Below, piece by piece: positions 1 to 9,495 of a stretch of DNA of 26,378 nt. The notes under the pieces were generated by a model, which saw only the letters and a list, made by a program, of their open reading frames with translations, had not been told where the DNA came from and did not search any database. Within the stretch, counting starts at the first letter, position 1, and each line of letters opens with the position of its first letter. Source of the stretch: an uncultured Collinsella sp. (GTDB lineage: Bacteria; Actinomycetota; Coriobacteriia; Coriobacteriales; Coriobacteriaceae); assembly GCA_902491055.1 (NCBI GenBank), contig CABUGI010000017.1:1-26378 (forward strand), in the 5' to 3' direction. A program made the position numbers and the translations under genes.

Positions 1-1
1 C

Positions 2-79
2 TTGCGTTTGGCGGTCAGCCGTCGGCGCGCTTACACCAACATTTCCGACGCGATCGCCCTTAAGGAACGCAACCGCTAG
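2..79 (+). CDS. C-terminal end of an unidentified protein (partial)
   Basis: An open frame runs in from the left edge and ends at TAG 77-79, giving a basic 25-residue tail that ends in ALKERNR. Codon third positions are mostly G or C, as in the real genes of this window. The other two frames read less like protein, although one is also open to position 90. A hairpin terminator at 201-234 lies downstream on the same strand, which fits the 3' end of a gene. Too little is present to name the family. Confidence 0.5.
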   Translation: MRLAVSRRRAYTNISDAIALKERNR

Positions 80-91
80 GCACTCTGTATA

Positions 92-158
92 AGTTGCGGT
101 GGAATACGGACTGTTTTGCCTGTTTGAGGGGCTATTCAGTCCCTATTTCACCGCAACT
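92..158. repeat. 67-bp palindromic element, copy 1 of 2
   Basis: Arms at 92-111 and 139-158 (AGTTGCGGTGGAATACGGAC and GTCCCTATTTCACCGCAACT) pair with two imperfect positions around a 27-nt centre. A second copy of exactly the same 67-bp length lies at 14161-14227 with perfect 20-bp arms. The arms are conserved and the centres differ. This points to a dispersed intergenic palindrome (REP or small MITE-like) rather than a gene-specific terminator. Confidence 0.8.
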
Positions 159-200
159 GCGGGCGTCTCATCTTTCTTACTGTTCTGACACATATGTCTC

Positions 201-235
201 AAAGGCGGCGTCCGTTATGGGCGTCGCCTTTTTTG
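201..235 (+). terminator. Rho-independent terminator of the upstream gene
   Basis: AAGGCGGCG (202-210) pairs with CGTCGCCTT (222-230) with one wobble-type mismatch, followed by a run of six T at 229-234. It lies between the end of the partial gene at the left edge and the flavin reductase start. Confidence 0.7.
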
Positions 236-285
236 TGGGTACATACATCCATGAGGTTCCAACCCGAGCTAGGGGAGTGGTCGTT

Positions 286-789
286 ATGGACAAAACTGCG
301 TTCTTTACGATGCCGAGCGGCCTGTATGTGGTGAGTGCCGCGGCCGACGGGCTGCGTGCCGGCTGCGTTATCAACACAGCGGTGCAGGTGACATCCGCCC
401 CGCCGCGCATCTCGATTGCCGTGAACAAGGAAAATGTCACGTCCGGCGTAATCGCATCGGCTAAGGCTTTTGCGCTGACCGTGATTGACCAGACCGCCGA
501 CATGCTCTATATCGGCAATTTTGGCTTCCGCACCAGCAGCGATTACGACAAGTTTGCCAAGTATGAGACCCACGAGACCACTCTGGGCATGCCCTATGTG
601 CCCGAGCACGCGGCGGCGCTGTTTAGCTGCCGTCTGATTGATACCGTGGATGTGGGCACGCACCTGCTCTTTATCGGTGAGGTCGAAGATGCCGAGCGTC
701 TGAGCGGCGAGGCCCCGCTGACCTATGACTACTACCACAAGGTGTTAAAGGGCAAGACGCCGCCCAAGGCTTCGTCGTATCAAGGCTAG
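286..789 (+). CDS. Flavin reductase-like domain protein
   Basis: A 167-residue protein of the flavin reductase-like (FMN-binding split barrel) family. The N-terminal half (MPSGLYVVSAA, then a V-TSAPPRISIAVNKEN segment) matches the FMN-binding portion of this family. It is expected to be cytoplasmic, binding FMN and passing electrons between reduced nicotinamide or flavin and an acceptor. The ATG at 286 is preceded by AGGGGAG (271-277) at 8 nt; the frame is open further upstream, but that part overlaps a terminator and a repeat. A rubredoxin gene follows 88 nt later on the same strand. In acetogens such as Moorella, flavin reductase and rubredoxin are fused as high-molecular-weight rubredoxin and feed flavodiiron oxygen reductases. 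The pair here suggests oxygen or NO detoxification, but no flavodiiron protein is in view. Confidence 0.8.
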   Translation: MDKTAFFTMPSGLYVVSAAADGLRAGCVINTAVQVTSAPPRISIAVNKENVTSGVIASAKAFALTVIDQTADMLYIGNFGFRTSSDYDKFAKYETHETTLGMPYVPEHAAALFSCRLIDTVDVGTHLLFIGEVEDAERLSGEAPLTYDYYHKVLKGKTPPKASSYQG

Positions 790-804
790 AAATGTTCTAA
801 AAAT

Positions 805-845
805 ACTTGCATTATATTATTGAGAATATATACTAATAAGCAAGT
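805..845 (+). promoter_or_regulatory. Rubredoxin promoter with flanking dyad
   Basis: TTGCAT (807-812) and TATACT (829-834), 16 nt apart, form a good sigma70-type promoter in a strikingly AT-rich stretch. The promoter is bracketed by a perfect 6-bp dyad, ACTTGC at 805-810 and GCAAGT at 840-845. This layout could be an operator for a redox or metal regulator, but no regulator is identified. Transcription would start about 35-40 nt before the rubredoxin ATG. Confidence 0.55.
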
Positions 846-877
846 ACACCAGCAGTCACGTTCGAGAGGAGAACATC

Positions 878-1021
878 ATGGCTGAGGAGAAGAAGACGTA
901 TAAGTTCGTGTGCACCGTTTGCGGTTACGAGGTTGAGGTCGACACGCCCGAGCTGCCCGAGGATTACGTGTGCCCGGTGTGCGGCGTCGGTCCCGATCAG
1001 TTTGAGCTCGTCGAGGAGTAA
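878..1021 (+). CDS. Rubredoxin
   Basis: A 47-residue protein with the two rubredoxin knuckles, CTVCGY (Cys12, Cys15) and CPVCGVG (Cys32, Cys35), that bind one iron through four cysteines. The segment LPEDYVCPVCG is typical. The N-terminus is slightly extended and lysine-rich (MAEEKKTYKF). AGGAG at 867-871 lies 6 nt before the ATG. The protein is a small cytoplasmic one-electron carrier. Its neighbour, the flavin reductase-like protein, is a plausible donor. It has its own promoter and is followed by a strong terminator, so it can be expressed as a single short transcript. Confidence 0.95.
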   Translation: MAEEKKTYKFVCTVCGYEVEVDTPELPEDYVCPVCGVGPDQFELVEE

Positions 1022-1059
1022 CTCGCAGGCACACGGCGAAAGCCGAACATAGCTCTGTC

Positions 1060-1096
1060 CAAGGGTCCCGGTCGAATTCTCGGCCGGGACCCTTTT
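1060..1096 (+). terminator. Rho-independent terminator after rubredoxin
   Basis: A perfect 11-bp stem, AAGGGTCCCGG (1061-1071) with CCGGGACCCTT (1084-1094), followed by T residues 1093-1096. It lies 39 nt after the rubredoxin stop codon. Confidence 0.85.
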
Positions 1097-1128
1097 GATT
1101 TATCTGACGGTTTAAAACGGTCTCACGT

Positions 1129-1143
1129 GTTACAGATTAAGAC
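1129..1143. repeat. Orphan single arm of the 57-bp palindromic repeat family
   Basis: GTTACAGATTAAGAC matches the right arm of the 57-bp family with one change. No partner arm is found 42 nt to the left or at the spacer distance to the right, so this looks like a decayed or half element. It sits between the rubredoxin terminator and the 3' end of the Nramp gene. Confidence 0.65.
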
Positions 1144-1172
1144 GTTATATCTGGACAGCCACGCCATCCCAA

Positions 1173-2429
1173 TTACATTCCCGTTAGCAGCACGATGTCG
1201 AGAATCGTCACGATGGCACCGATCCCTACGAGCAGCGCGTTGAGCGGGCGCGAGTTGACGTATTTGCCCATGACACGGCGTGAGCTGGTGAGCCGTATGA
1301 GCACAAAGACCGTAATCGGCAACTGAAGCGACAGCAGCGCCTGACTCCAGATGAGACCCTCAAAAGGATTTGGGACGACCAAGCACGCCGCCACTGCGCC
1401 GACGAAACAAGCCGCCACCCCGATCGAGGAATGTCGGTCGTGGATGTCGTATTCCTCGTCGAACATGCCCGCGGTGATGGTGCCCGCCGCCATGCTCGCC
1501 GTCACACTACTCGATATGCCCGCAAACAGCAGTGCCACCGCAAAGATGGTCGAGCTTGCCGGGCCCAGAATGGGGGAGAGCGTGTCCGCTGCGACGGCGA
1601 GGTCGTCTACGACAATGCCGTGCGCAAAGAAGGTCGTTGCGGCCAGGATGACCATGGCCGAGTTGATCGCCCAGCCCACGCCCATCGAAAAGAGCGTGTC
1701 GAAGAGCTCGTAGCGCAGACGTTCCTCGATAACCTGCTCGCCTTGGCCTTCGAAGTGCATGGATTGGATGACCTCGGAGTGCAGAAAAAGGTTGTGTGGC
1801 ATAACGACCGCACCCAGGACACTCACGATAATCGCGGCAGAGCCAGTGGGCATACTGGGCGTGATCCAGCTTGCGGCGGCTTGCGGCCAGTCGACCTTGA
1901 CCAGCGCAAGCTCGGCCAAAAACGAGAGTCCTACCACGCCGACGAAGGCGATGATCCAGCGCTCGGCACGCTTGTAGGAGTTCGTCATGAGCATCGCCAT
2001 CGATACTGCCGCCACGATGACGCAGCCCGCGCGCACGGGCAGCCCAAAGAGCATTTGAAGGGCAATCGCGCCGCCCAGGACCTCGGCCATGGCGGTGGCG
2101 ATGGTCGCGAGATAGGCGCTGCCGAGCACGGCGCGTCCCACGATGCGGGGGAGAAAGCGGGTCGTGGCCTCGGCGAGACAGGCGCCCGTGGCGATACCCA
2201 GGTGCGCCGCGTTGTGCTGCAGCACAATGAGCATAATCGTGGACAGCGTGACGATCCACAGCAGCGCGTAGCCAAACTGCGAGCCCGCGGCCATATTGGA
2301 GGCCCAGTTGCCCGGGTCGATAAAGCCGACGGTCACGAGCAGCCCGGGGCCGATGTGCCGCGCAATGTCTAGGCCTCCGTGACCACCAGTGCGTCGGGAG
2401 CCAAAATGATGTTTGAGATGGTTGAGCAT
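1173..2429 (-). CDS. mntH: Nramp-family divalent metal (Mn2+/Fe2+) transporter
   Basis: A 418-residue membrane protein of the Nramp/SLC11 family. TM1 carries the metal-binding DPGN (residues 38-41) followed by AAGSQFGYALLW. TM6 carries MPHN (210-213) followed by LFLHSEV. Keeping the TM6 methionine argues for Mn2+/Fe2+ import, rather than the Mg2+-type Nramp relatives known from Eggerthella, in which the metal site is altered. About eleven hydrophobic segments are present, the usual number. The chosen ATG at 2427-2429 has AGGAG at 6 nt; the frame is open 36 nt further upstream, but without a ribosome site. It is transcribed alone, with its start facing the repeat cluster and gltB. Some relatives are proton-coupled Mn importers under MntR/DtxR control. 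Confidence 0.93.
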   Translation of the reverse strand: MLNHLKHHFGSRRTGGHGGLDIARHIGPGLLVTVGFIDPGNWASNMAAGSQFGYALLWIVTLSTIMLIVLQHNAAHLGIATGACLAEATTRFLPRIVGRAVLGSAYLATIATAMAEVLGGAIALQMLFGLPVRAGCVIVAAVSMAMLMTNSYKRAERWIIAFVGVVGLSFLAELALVKVDWPQAAASWITPSMPTGSAAIIVSVLGAVVMPHNLFLHSEVIQSMHFEGQGEQVIEERLRYELFDTLFSMGVGWAINSAMVILAATTFFAHGIVVDDLAVAADTLSPILGPASSTIFAVALLFAGISSSVTASMAAGTITAGMFDEEYDIHDRHSSIGVAACFVGAVAACLVVPNPFEGLIWSQALLSLQLPITVFVLIRLTSSRRVMGKYVNSRPLNALLVGIGAIVTILDIVLLTGM

Positions 2430-2477
2430 GGTGAGCTCCTGCGTGCCGTTTGTTTGACGTCGCAAAGGATACCCGTT

Positions 2478-2504
2478 TTAGGCTCAAAAGTTAACCAAGA
2501 CTAA
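2478..2504 (-). promoter_or_regulatory. Candidate operator upstream of the Nramp gene
   Basis: TTAGGCT (2478-2484) and AGACTAA (2498-2504) form an inverted repeat with one mismatch, around GTTAAC (2490-2495). The site lies 49-75 nt upstream of the start codon in an AT-rich patch, where the promoter should be. The TTAG...CTAA ends recall DtxR/MntR-type operators, but the match is loose and I cannot place the -35 and -10 with confidence. Confidence 0.35.
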
Positions 2505-2551
2505 CAAAATTGTTGTATTTGAATAGGATGGTGAAAGGGGATTGCTGAAAT

Positions 2552-2768
2552 GTCTTGATCTGTAACAACTGGGGATGGAAATTGGGCCTAGGTGTTACAG
2601 ATCGAGACAGGAAGAAATGGTCCTATGGAAAATCTCGATTTGTAACAGATAACCGCCAAAACCAGCCCTTCGTGTTACAGATCGAGACAAACCAAAACCG
2701 TCCTGCAGACAATCTCAATCTGTAACATCTGGGCGCCAAAATTGGGTCTTTCTGTTACAGATTGAGAT
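2552..2768. repeat. 57-bp palindromic repeat array, cluster 1 (three units)
   Basis: Three units at 2552-2608, 2632-2688 and 2712-2768. Each has 15-nt arms separated by exactly 27 nt, and the spacers between units are 23 nt, giving an 80-nt period. The array lies between the divergent Nramp and gltB genes. The interval to gltB (2769-2952) holds no convincing promoter that I can place; a TTTCGAAA palindrome is at 2866-2873, and a short minus-strand peptide-like tail is described in the findings. Confidence 0.93.
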
Positions 2769-2952
2769 GTTTGAAGCGGTGAGCTTACGGGCCGAACCTG
2801 GGGCCCTTGTTGTCGCCCTTGAGGTCGGCGGCGCCCACTCGTAGGGCGCGCGTTACGCGATTGTTTCGAAACGGGTGGGAAACACAACGGGCCGGCGATG
2901 CCCCTAGTATGCCTATTCAACTGACTGTCAAAATATCTAGGGGAGGATCGCG

Positions 2953-5900
2953 ATGCAGGCAGATTCCGCTCAGCAGCAGGGCCTTTATCGCCCCGAATTC
3001 GACCACGATGCATGTGGCATCGGCGCGCTTGCCGATATCAACGGTGAGCGCCATCACCAGATTCTGGACGATGCACTGTCCATTCTGGTCAACTTGGAGC
3101 ACCGCGGTGGCACGGGACTCGAGAAGAACACTGGCGACGGCGCCGGCATCCTGTTCCAGGTTCCGCATCACTTTTTCCGTAAAGAGGCCCAAAAGTGCGG
3201 CCAGATTCTGCCGACAGAGGGCGACTATGGCGTGGCCATGCTGTTCTTCCCACAGGACGACAAGGGCGTAGAGGATGCCCGCCGCGTGTTTGAGGAGGGT
3301 TGCGCCGAGGCCGGCGTGCCGCTGCTCTTCTGGCGCGAGGTGCCGGTCGATCCGCACGACCTGGGCGAGACGGCCCGCGCCTGCATGCCCACTATCCTGC
3401 AGGCCTTCCTGGGCCGTCCGGACGACACGCCCGCCGGCGATGCCTTTGAGCGTCGCCTGTACGTGTGTCGCCGCACCATCGAGAAAAAGGCCGACGCCGA
3501 GTTTGCCCTGCGCGGCAAGATCTTCTACGTGTGCTCCATGAGCTCGCGCACTATCGTGTACAAGGGCATGCTGGTCGCCACGCAGATGCGCCGCTTCTTC
3601 ATCGACCTCAACGACGCCGCCGTCAAGACGGCCGTGGCGCTCGTTCACTCGCGCTACTCCACCAACACCACGCCCAGCTGGGAGCGCGCGCACCCCAACC
3701 GCTTTATCATCCACAACGGCGAGATCAACACCCTCAAGGGCAACGTCAACTGGATTCGCGCTCGCGAACCCAACCTGTACAGCCCCGTGCTGCAGCACGA
3801 TCTTGAGCGCGTGATGCCCATCATCAACCGCGAGGGTTCCGACTCCGCGATTCTGGACAATGTGCTTGAGTTCCTGGTCATGAACGGTCGCCCGCTTACG
3901 CGTGCCGCGTCCATGCTGCTGCCCGAGCCGTGGGACCACAACGACAGCCTGAGTGAGGAACGCCGCGCCTACGATGCCTACCAGTCCATGCTCATGGAGC
4001 CGTGGGATGGCCCGGCGGCCATCGCCTTTACCGACGGTCGCACGCTGGGTGCCGCCCTCGACCGTAACGGCCTGCGTCCCGCCCGCTACTATGTGACGCG
4101 CGACGGTCGCTTTATGCTGGCAAGCGAGGTGGGCACCATCGAGGTGAGCCCCGAGAACATCCTGACGAGCGGCTGTCTGGGACCGGGCCAGATGCTCGAG
4201 GTTGACTTTGCCCGCGGCTGCGTGATCTACAACGATGAGCTGCGCGCCCGCTATGCCAAGGAAAAACCCTACCGCGACTGGATTGCCGAGGAGACGCTGA
4301 CCGTTGACGCGCTCGATGAGCCCGTCGCGCCCACGCCCGCCGAGGATACCGAGGTGCCCGCCGCCGTGCGCATGGCCAAGCTCGGGTATCACTGGGATGA
4401 TGTTGACGAAGTCGTGCGTCCCATGGCCCAGCAGGGCAAGGCGCCGCTCGCCTCGATGGGTATCGATGCGCCGCTGGCCTGCCTGTCCAAGAAGACGCGC
4501 TCATTCTTCGACTACTTCTATCAGCTGTTCGCTCAGGTCACGAACCCGCCGATCGACGCCCTGCGCGAGCATATGGTCACTTCGACCACGCTCTACCTGG
4601 GCAACCACGGTAACCTGCTCGAGGACTCCCGTACGGCCTGCCAGCTGGTGCGCCTGGAGCGTCCGCTGCTGAGCGAGGAGGAGTTCGAGCGTATCTGCGC
4701 CATCGACCGCGTGGGCTTTAAGACCCGCCGTTTCCGTGCCGTCTACCGCCGCGATGCCGGCGAGGGTGCGCTGCAGGCTGCGCTCAAGCAGCTTGCAGAG
4801 GACGTTGAGGCCGCGGTTCGCGACGGCGTGAACATCGTGGTGTTGAGCGATCGCGCCGCTGCGGGCGAGGTGCCCGTACCGTCGCTGCTCGCCGTGGGCT
4901 GCGTGCACAACCACCTGATCCGCGCCGGCGTGCGTACCTTTGCCGACATCGTGGTGGAGTGTGGCGACGCCGTGTCCCCGCACGACTTTGCGGCGCTGGT
5001 GGGCTACTCCGCGAGCGGCATCTATCCGTACAACGCGCATGCGTGCATTCGCGACTTGGCGACGCACGGCGATCTGGACGTGACAGCTGAGCAGGGCATC
5101 GCCAACTACAACAAGGCTGCGACCGCCGGCATCGTCTCCATCATGTCCAAGATGGGCATCTCCACGGTGCAGAGCTACCACTCCGCGCAGATCTTCGAGG
5201 CCGTGGGCTTCACTCCGGAGTTCGTCAACGCGTACTTCGCCGGCACGGTGAGCCGTGTGGGCGGTATGGGTGTCGAGGACGTCGAGCGCGAGCAGAATGA
5301 GCGCTACGACGCCGCGCTCGCTATCCTTAAGAGCCCGGCTCCCGATCAGCTGCCCACGTTGGGCCTGACCAAGTGGCGCCCGCTCGGCGGCGAGGATCAC
5401 CTCATCGATCCGCAGACTGTCTACTTGCTGCAGACCGCCTGCTGTGAGGACAGCTACGACACCTTTAAGGAGTACAGCGCCCGCCTGCACCGCACCGGCC
5501 GTGCTGTGCGCCTGCGTGACCTGCTGGACTTTAATGCCAGCGGTCGCACGCCGGTTTCGCTCGACGAGGTCGAGCCCGCGCTCAACATCGTCCGCCGCTT
5601 TAACACCGGCGCCATGTCGTACGGCTCCATCAGCAAGGAAGCACACGAGTGCATGGCCATCGCCATGAACCGCCTGCACGGCCGTTCCAACTCGGGCGAG
5701 GGCGGCGAGGACCCGCGTCGCGAGACCCCGCTGGCTAACGGTGACTCCAAGAACTCCGCCATCAAGCAGGTGGCAAGCGCGCGCTTTGGCGTGACGAGCC
5801 GCTACCTGTGCAGCGCCTTCGAGATTCAGATCAAGATGGCCCAGGGCGCCAAGCCCGGCGAGGGCGGTCACCTGCCCGGCAAGAAGGTCTACCCTTGGAT

Positions 5901-7650
5901 TGCCGAGGTCCGTCAGTCCACACCCGGTATCGGCCTGATCTCGCCTCCGCCGCACCACGACATCTACTCCATCGAGGACCTGGCGGAGCTTATCTTCGAT
6001 CTTAAGAACGCCAACCCCGGCGCACGCGTGTCGGTCAAGCTGGTCAGCGAGGCCGGCGTTGGCACCATCGCCACCGGTGTGGCCAAGGGTGCCGCCGACA
6101 AGATCTTGATCAGCGGCCACAACGGCGGCTCCGGTGCTGCGGCGCGCGATTCGATCTGGCACGCCGGTCTGCCGCTGGAGCTTGGCCTTGCCGAGGCTCA
6201 ACAGACGTTGCTGCAAAACGGCCTGCGCTCGCGCGTGGTACTCGAGGCCGACGGCAAGCTCATGGACGGCACCGACGTCGCCGTCGCCTGCCTGCTGGGT
6301 GCCGAGGAGTTTGGCTTTGCGACCATGCCGCTCATCTCCATGGGCTGCCTTATGCAGCGCGACTGCCAGCAGGATACCTGCCCGGCCGGCATCGCCACGC
6401 AAAACTGCCGCCTGCGTCGCGGCTTCCGCGGCAAGCCCGAGCACGTCGAACACTTTATGCTCTTTGTTGCCGAGCAGCTGCGCGAGGTCATGGCGAGCCT
6501 GGGCTTCCGCACCGTCGACGAGATGGTCGGCCATCCCGAGTGCTTGCGCCAGATTGAGGTCCCGGGCAACCGCAAGGCCAACCTGCTCGATCTGTCGCCC
6601 GTGCTGGCGAGCGCGACCTGCGAGTTCGGTGCCCACATCCCGGGTGCCGACGGTCGTCACTTCCTGCCGCAGATGGCTGCGGACAGTGAGCTCGACAAGA
6701 CGCTCGACTCCACGTTGTTTGTGCCCTATACGGCCGATGCCCGTGCGCACCTGCGTCCGATTCGCTTCCGCGCCGATATCGCCAACGTCAACCGTTGCGT
6801 GGGCACCATCTTGGGCAACGCGGTGACCAAGGCGCATCCCGAGGGTCTGCCCGCCGGCTCCATCACCATCGATTGCGATGGTTCGGCCGGTCAGAGCTTT
6901 GGCGCCTTCCTGCCGCGCGGCATTACGCTCAACGTGTGCGGCGACGCCAACGACTACTTTGGCAAGGGCCTTTCGGGCGGCGAGGTGTCGGTGCGCCCCA
7001 ACCCGCATGCGACCTACAAGTTCGACGAGAACATCATCGTGGGCAACGTTGCGTTCTTTGGCGCTACGAGTGGCCGCGGCTTCATTAACGGTTTGGCCGG
7101 CCAGCGCTTTGGCGTACGCAACTCCGGTGCCACCGTGGTGGTCGAGGGCTGCGGCAACCATGGCTGCGAGTACATGACGGGTGGTCTGGCGCTCATCCTG
7201 GGCGAGGTCGGGCAGAACTTCGCCGCCGGCATGACGGGCGGCGTGGCTTACGTCTTTGACCAGTACGGCACGCTCGATGCCCGTGTGAACCACGAGAGCG
7301 TTGAGCTCAAGGCCCCGACGGCCGGCGAGCTGGCGCAGATTCGCGCGCTCATCCAGGAGCACGTGGACGCGACGCAGAGCCCGCGCGGCATTAAGCTGCT
7401 CTACAGCTTTGAGACGATGAGCAAGCACTTTGTGAAGGTCATTCCGACCGAGTACGAGCGCGTGCTGGCGATTGTCGCCGCCGCCGAGGCCGTCGGCAAG
7501 ACGCATGCGCAGGCCGAGGAGCTGGCGTTTGACATTGTGACCGGTCGCGCCGACGCCGCCGATGTCGCTCGCTTCGATGTGGCGGGTGGTGTCGCTGGCG
7601 CTGTGCCCGCCGCCGCCAGCTCTGTTGCTTCGACCAAGAAGGAGGCGTAA
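2953..7650 (+). CDS. gltB: Glutamate synthase (NADPH) large subunit
   Basis: A 1565-residue protein of the usual GltB length. It hydrolyses glutamine and channels the ammonia to 2-oxoglutarate, forming two glutamates. An N-terminal propeptide of about 20 residues precedes DACGIGA, so Cys21 becomes the N-terminal nucleophile of the class II amidotransferase domain (about 21-430). It holds IHNGEINTLKGN near residue 252. A central domain follows (about 480-770). The FMN-binding synthase domain (about 830-1220) has GAMSYGSISKEAH and KPGEGGHLPG. The 3Fe-4S cysteines are Cys1132, Cys1138 and Cys1143 (C-x5-C-x4-C). The GXGXG beta-helix occupies about 1290-1480, followed by an Ala-rich tail. GGGAGG at 2941-2946 lies 6 nt before the ATG. 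gltD begins 5 nt after the stop, so the two form one operon. Confidence 0.98.
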   Translation: MQADSAQQQGLYRPEFDHDACGIGALADINGERHHQILDDALSILVNLEHRGGTGLEKNTGDGAGILFQVPHHFFRKEAQKCGQILPTEGDYGVAMLFFPQDDKGVEDARRVFEEGCAEAGVPLLFWREVPVDPHDLGETARACMPTILQAFLGRPDDTPAGDAFERRLYVCRRTIEKKADAEFALRGKIFYVCSMSSRTIVYKGMLVATQMRRFFIDLNDAAVKTAVALVHSRYSTNTTPSWERAHPNRFIIHNGEINTLKGNVNWIRAREPNLYSPVLQHDLERVMPIINREGSDSAILDNVLEFLVMNGRPLTRAASMLLPEPWDHNDSLSEERRAYDAYQSMLMEPWDGPAAIAFTDGRTLGAALDRNGLRPARYYVTRDGRFMLASEVGTIEVSPENILTSGCLGPGQMLEVDFARGCVIYNDELRARYAKEKPYRDWIAEETLTVDALDEPVAPTPAEDTEVPAAVRMAKLGYHWDDVDEVVRPMAQQGKAPLASMGIDAPLACLSKKTRSFFDYFYQLFAQVTNPPIDALREHMVTSTTLYLGNHGNLLEDSRTACQLVRLERPLLSEEEFERICAIDRVGFKTRRFRAVYRRDAGEGALQAALKQLAEDVEAAVRDGVNIVVLSDRAAAGEVPVPSLLAVGCVHNHLIRAGVRTFADIVVECGDAVSPHDFAALVGYSASGIYPYNAHACIRDLATHGDLDVTAEQGIANYNKAATAGIVSIMSKMGISTVQSYHSAQIFEAVGFTPEFVNAYFAGTVSRVGGMGVEDVEREQNERYDAALAILKSPAPDQLPTLGLTKWRPLGGEDHLIDPQTVYLLQTACCEDSYDTFKEYSARLHRTGRAVRLRDLLDFNASGRTPVSLDEVEPALNIVRRFNTGAMSYGSISKEAHECMAIAMNRLHGRSNSGEGGEDPRRETPLANGDSKNSAIKQVASARFGVTSRYLCSAFEIQIKMAQGAKPGEGGHLPGKKVYPWIAEVRQSTPGIGLISPPPHHDIYSIEDLAELIFDLKNANPGARVSVKLVSEAGVGTIATGVAKGAADKILISGHNGGSGAAARDSIWHAGLPLELGLAEAQQTLLQNGLRSRVVLEADGKLMDGTDVAVACLLGAEEFGFATMPLISMGCLMQRDCQQDTCPAGIATQNCRLRRGFRGKPEHVEHFMLFVAEQLREVMASLGFRTVDEMVGHPECLRQIEVPGNRKANLLDLSPVLASATCEFGAHIPGADGRHFLPQMAADSELDKTLDSTLFVPYTADARAHLRPIRFRADIANVNRCVGTILGNAVTKAHPEGLPAGSITIDCDGSAGQSFGAFLPRGITLNVCGDANDYFGKGLSGGEVSVRPNPHATYKFDENIIVGNVAFFGATSGRGFINGLAGQRFGVRNSGATVVVEGCGNHGCEYMTGGLALILGEVGQNFAAGMTGGVAYVFDQYGTLDARVNHESVELKAPTAGELAQIRALIQEHVDATQSPRGIKLLYSFETMSKHFVKVIPTEYERVLAIVAAAEAVGKTHAQAEELAFDIVTGRADAADVARFDVAGGVAGAVPAAASSVASTKKEA

Positions 7651-7655
7651 GTGCC

Positions 7656-9137
<1,482 letters not shown>

Positions 9138-9139
9138 CG

Positions 9140-9202
9140 TAGTCATTTAAGAACGTCCCCAATGACTAGTCATTTTTTTGTCTAGTCGTTGGGGACGTTC
9201 TT
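9140..9202 (+). repeat. Long GTCCCC-type hairpin after gltD, with a competing shorter hairpin
   Basis: Arms 9149-9169 and 9182-9202 pair over 21 bp with a single T-G position, around a 12-nt loop containing seven T. An alternative 8-bp hairpin, TAGTCATT (9140-9147) with AATGACTA (9161-9168), uses part of the same left arm, so the two structures exclude each other. It starts 3 nt after the gltD stop and may end the operon. The T-run lies in the loop rather than after the stem, so this is not a standard terminator. The remaining stretch to 9417 shows no gene. Confidence 0.7.
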
Positions 9203-9417
9203 TGCGAGCGATTTGCTCGTTTGTCGACGTACGGGTGTTCATTTGTCGACTTCTTGGGCTGTGGTCACCTGTTGTTTCTGTGGTGGCTGTGGGCATATGA
9301 CTCAAAAGGGCGGGTTGGCCGTCTATGTTTACCTGCGGTTTTATTGCGGTGCGCATTTTCGGTCAAGCATCCCGTCAAGTGTTTGGTCAGCAGTTGGTTT
9401 GCAGCCGGAGGCCTATT

Positions 9418-9495
9418 ATGTCCGTGCTGACAGTGGCTGCCCACCCTCCTCGTAAGCTCAAATTGAGGTCCATCAGTTTGAGGAGGATGCCATGA
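9418..9495 (+). CDS. Possible 25-codon leader peptide, coupled to the next gene
   Basis: A short frame starts at ATG 9418, with GGAGG (9407-9411) 6 nt upstream. It ends at TGA 9493-9495, overlapping the ATG (9492) of the next gene in an ATGA. The peptide (MSVLTVAAHPPRKLKL and nine more residues) is basic and has no recognised domain. The good ribosome site and exact overlap are what would be expected of a translationally coupled leader. A frame this short can arise by chance, so I hold it loosely. Confidence 0.35.
   Translation: MSVLTVAAHPPRKLKLRSISLRRMP

Noticed and set aside
1173..2429. The Nramp protein as an Mg2+-type Nramp relative
   Set aside because: The TM1 DPGN and TM6 MPHN residues are intact, which fits the transition-metal transporters.
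9189..9455. Open frame of about 88 codons between gltD and the next gene
   Set aside because: It begins inside the hairpin, has no ribosome site, and its composition is not gene-like.
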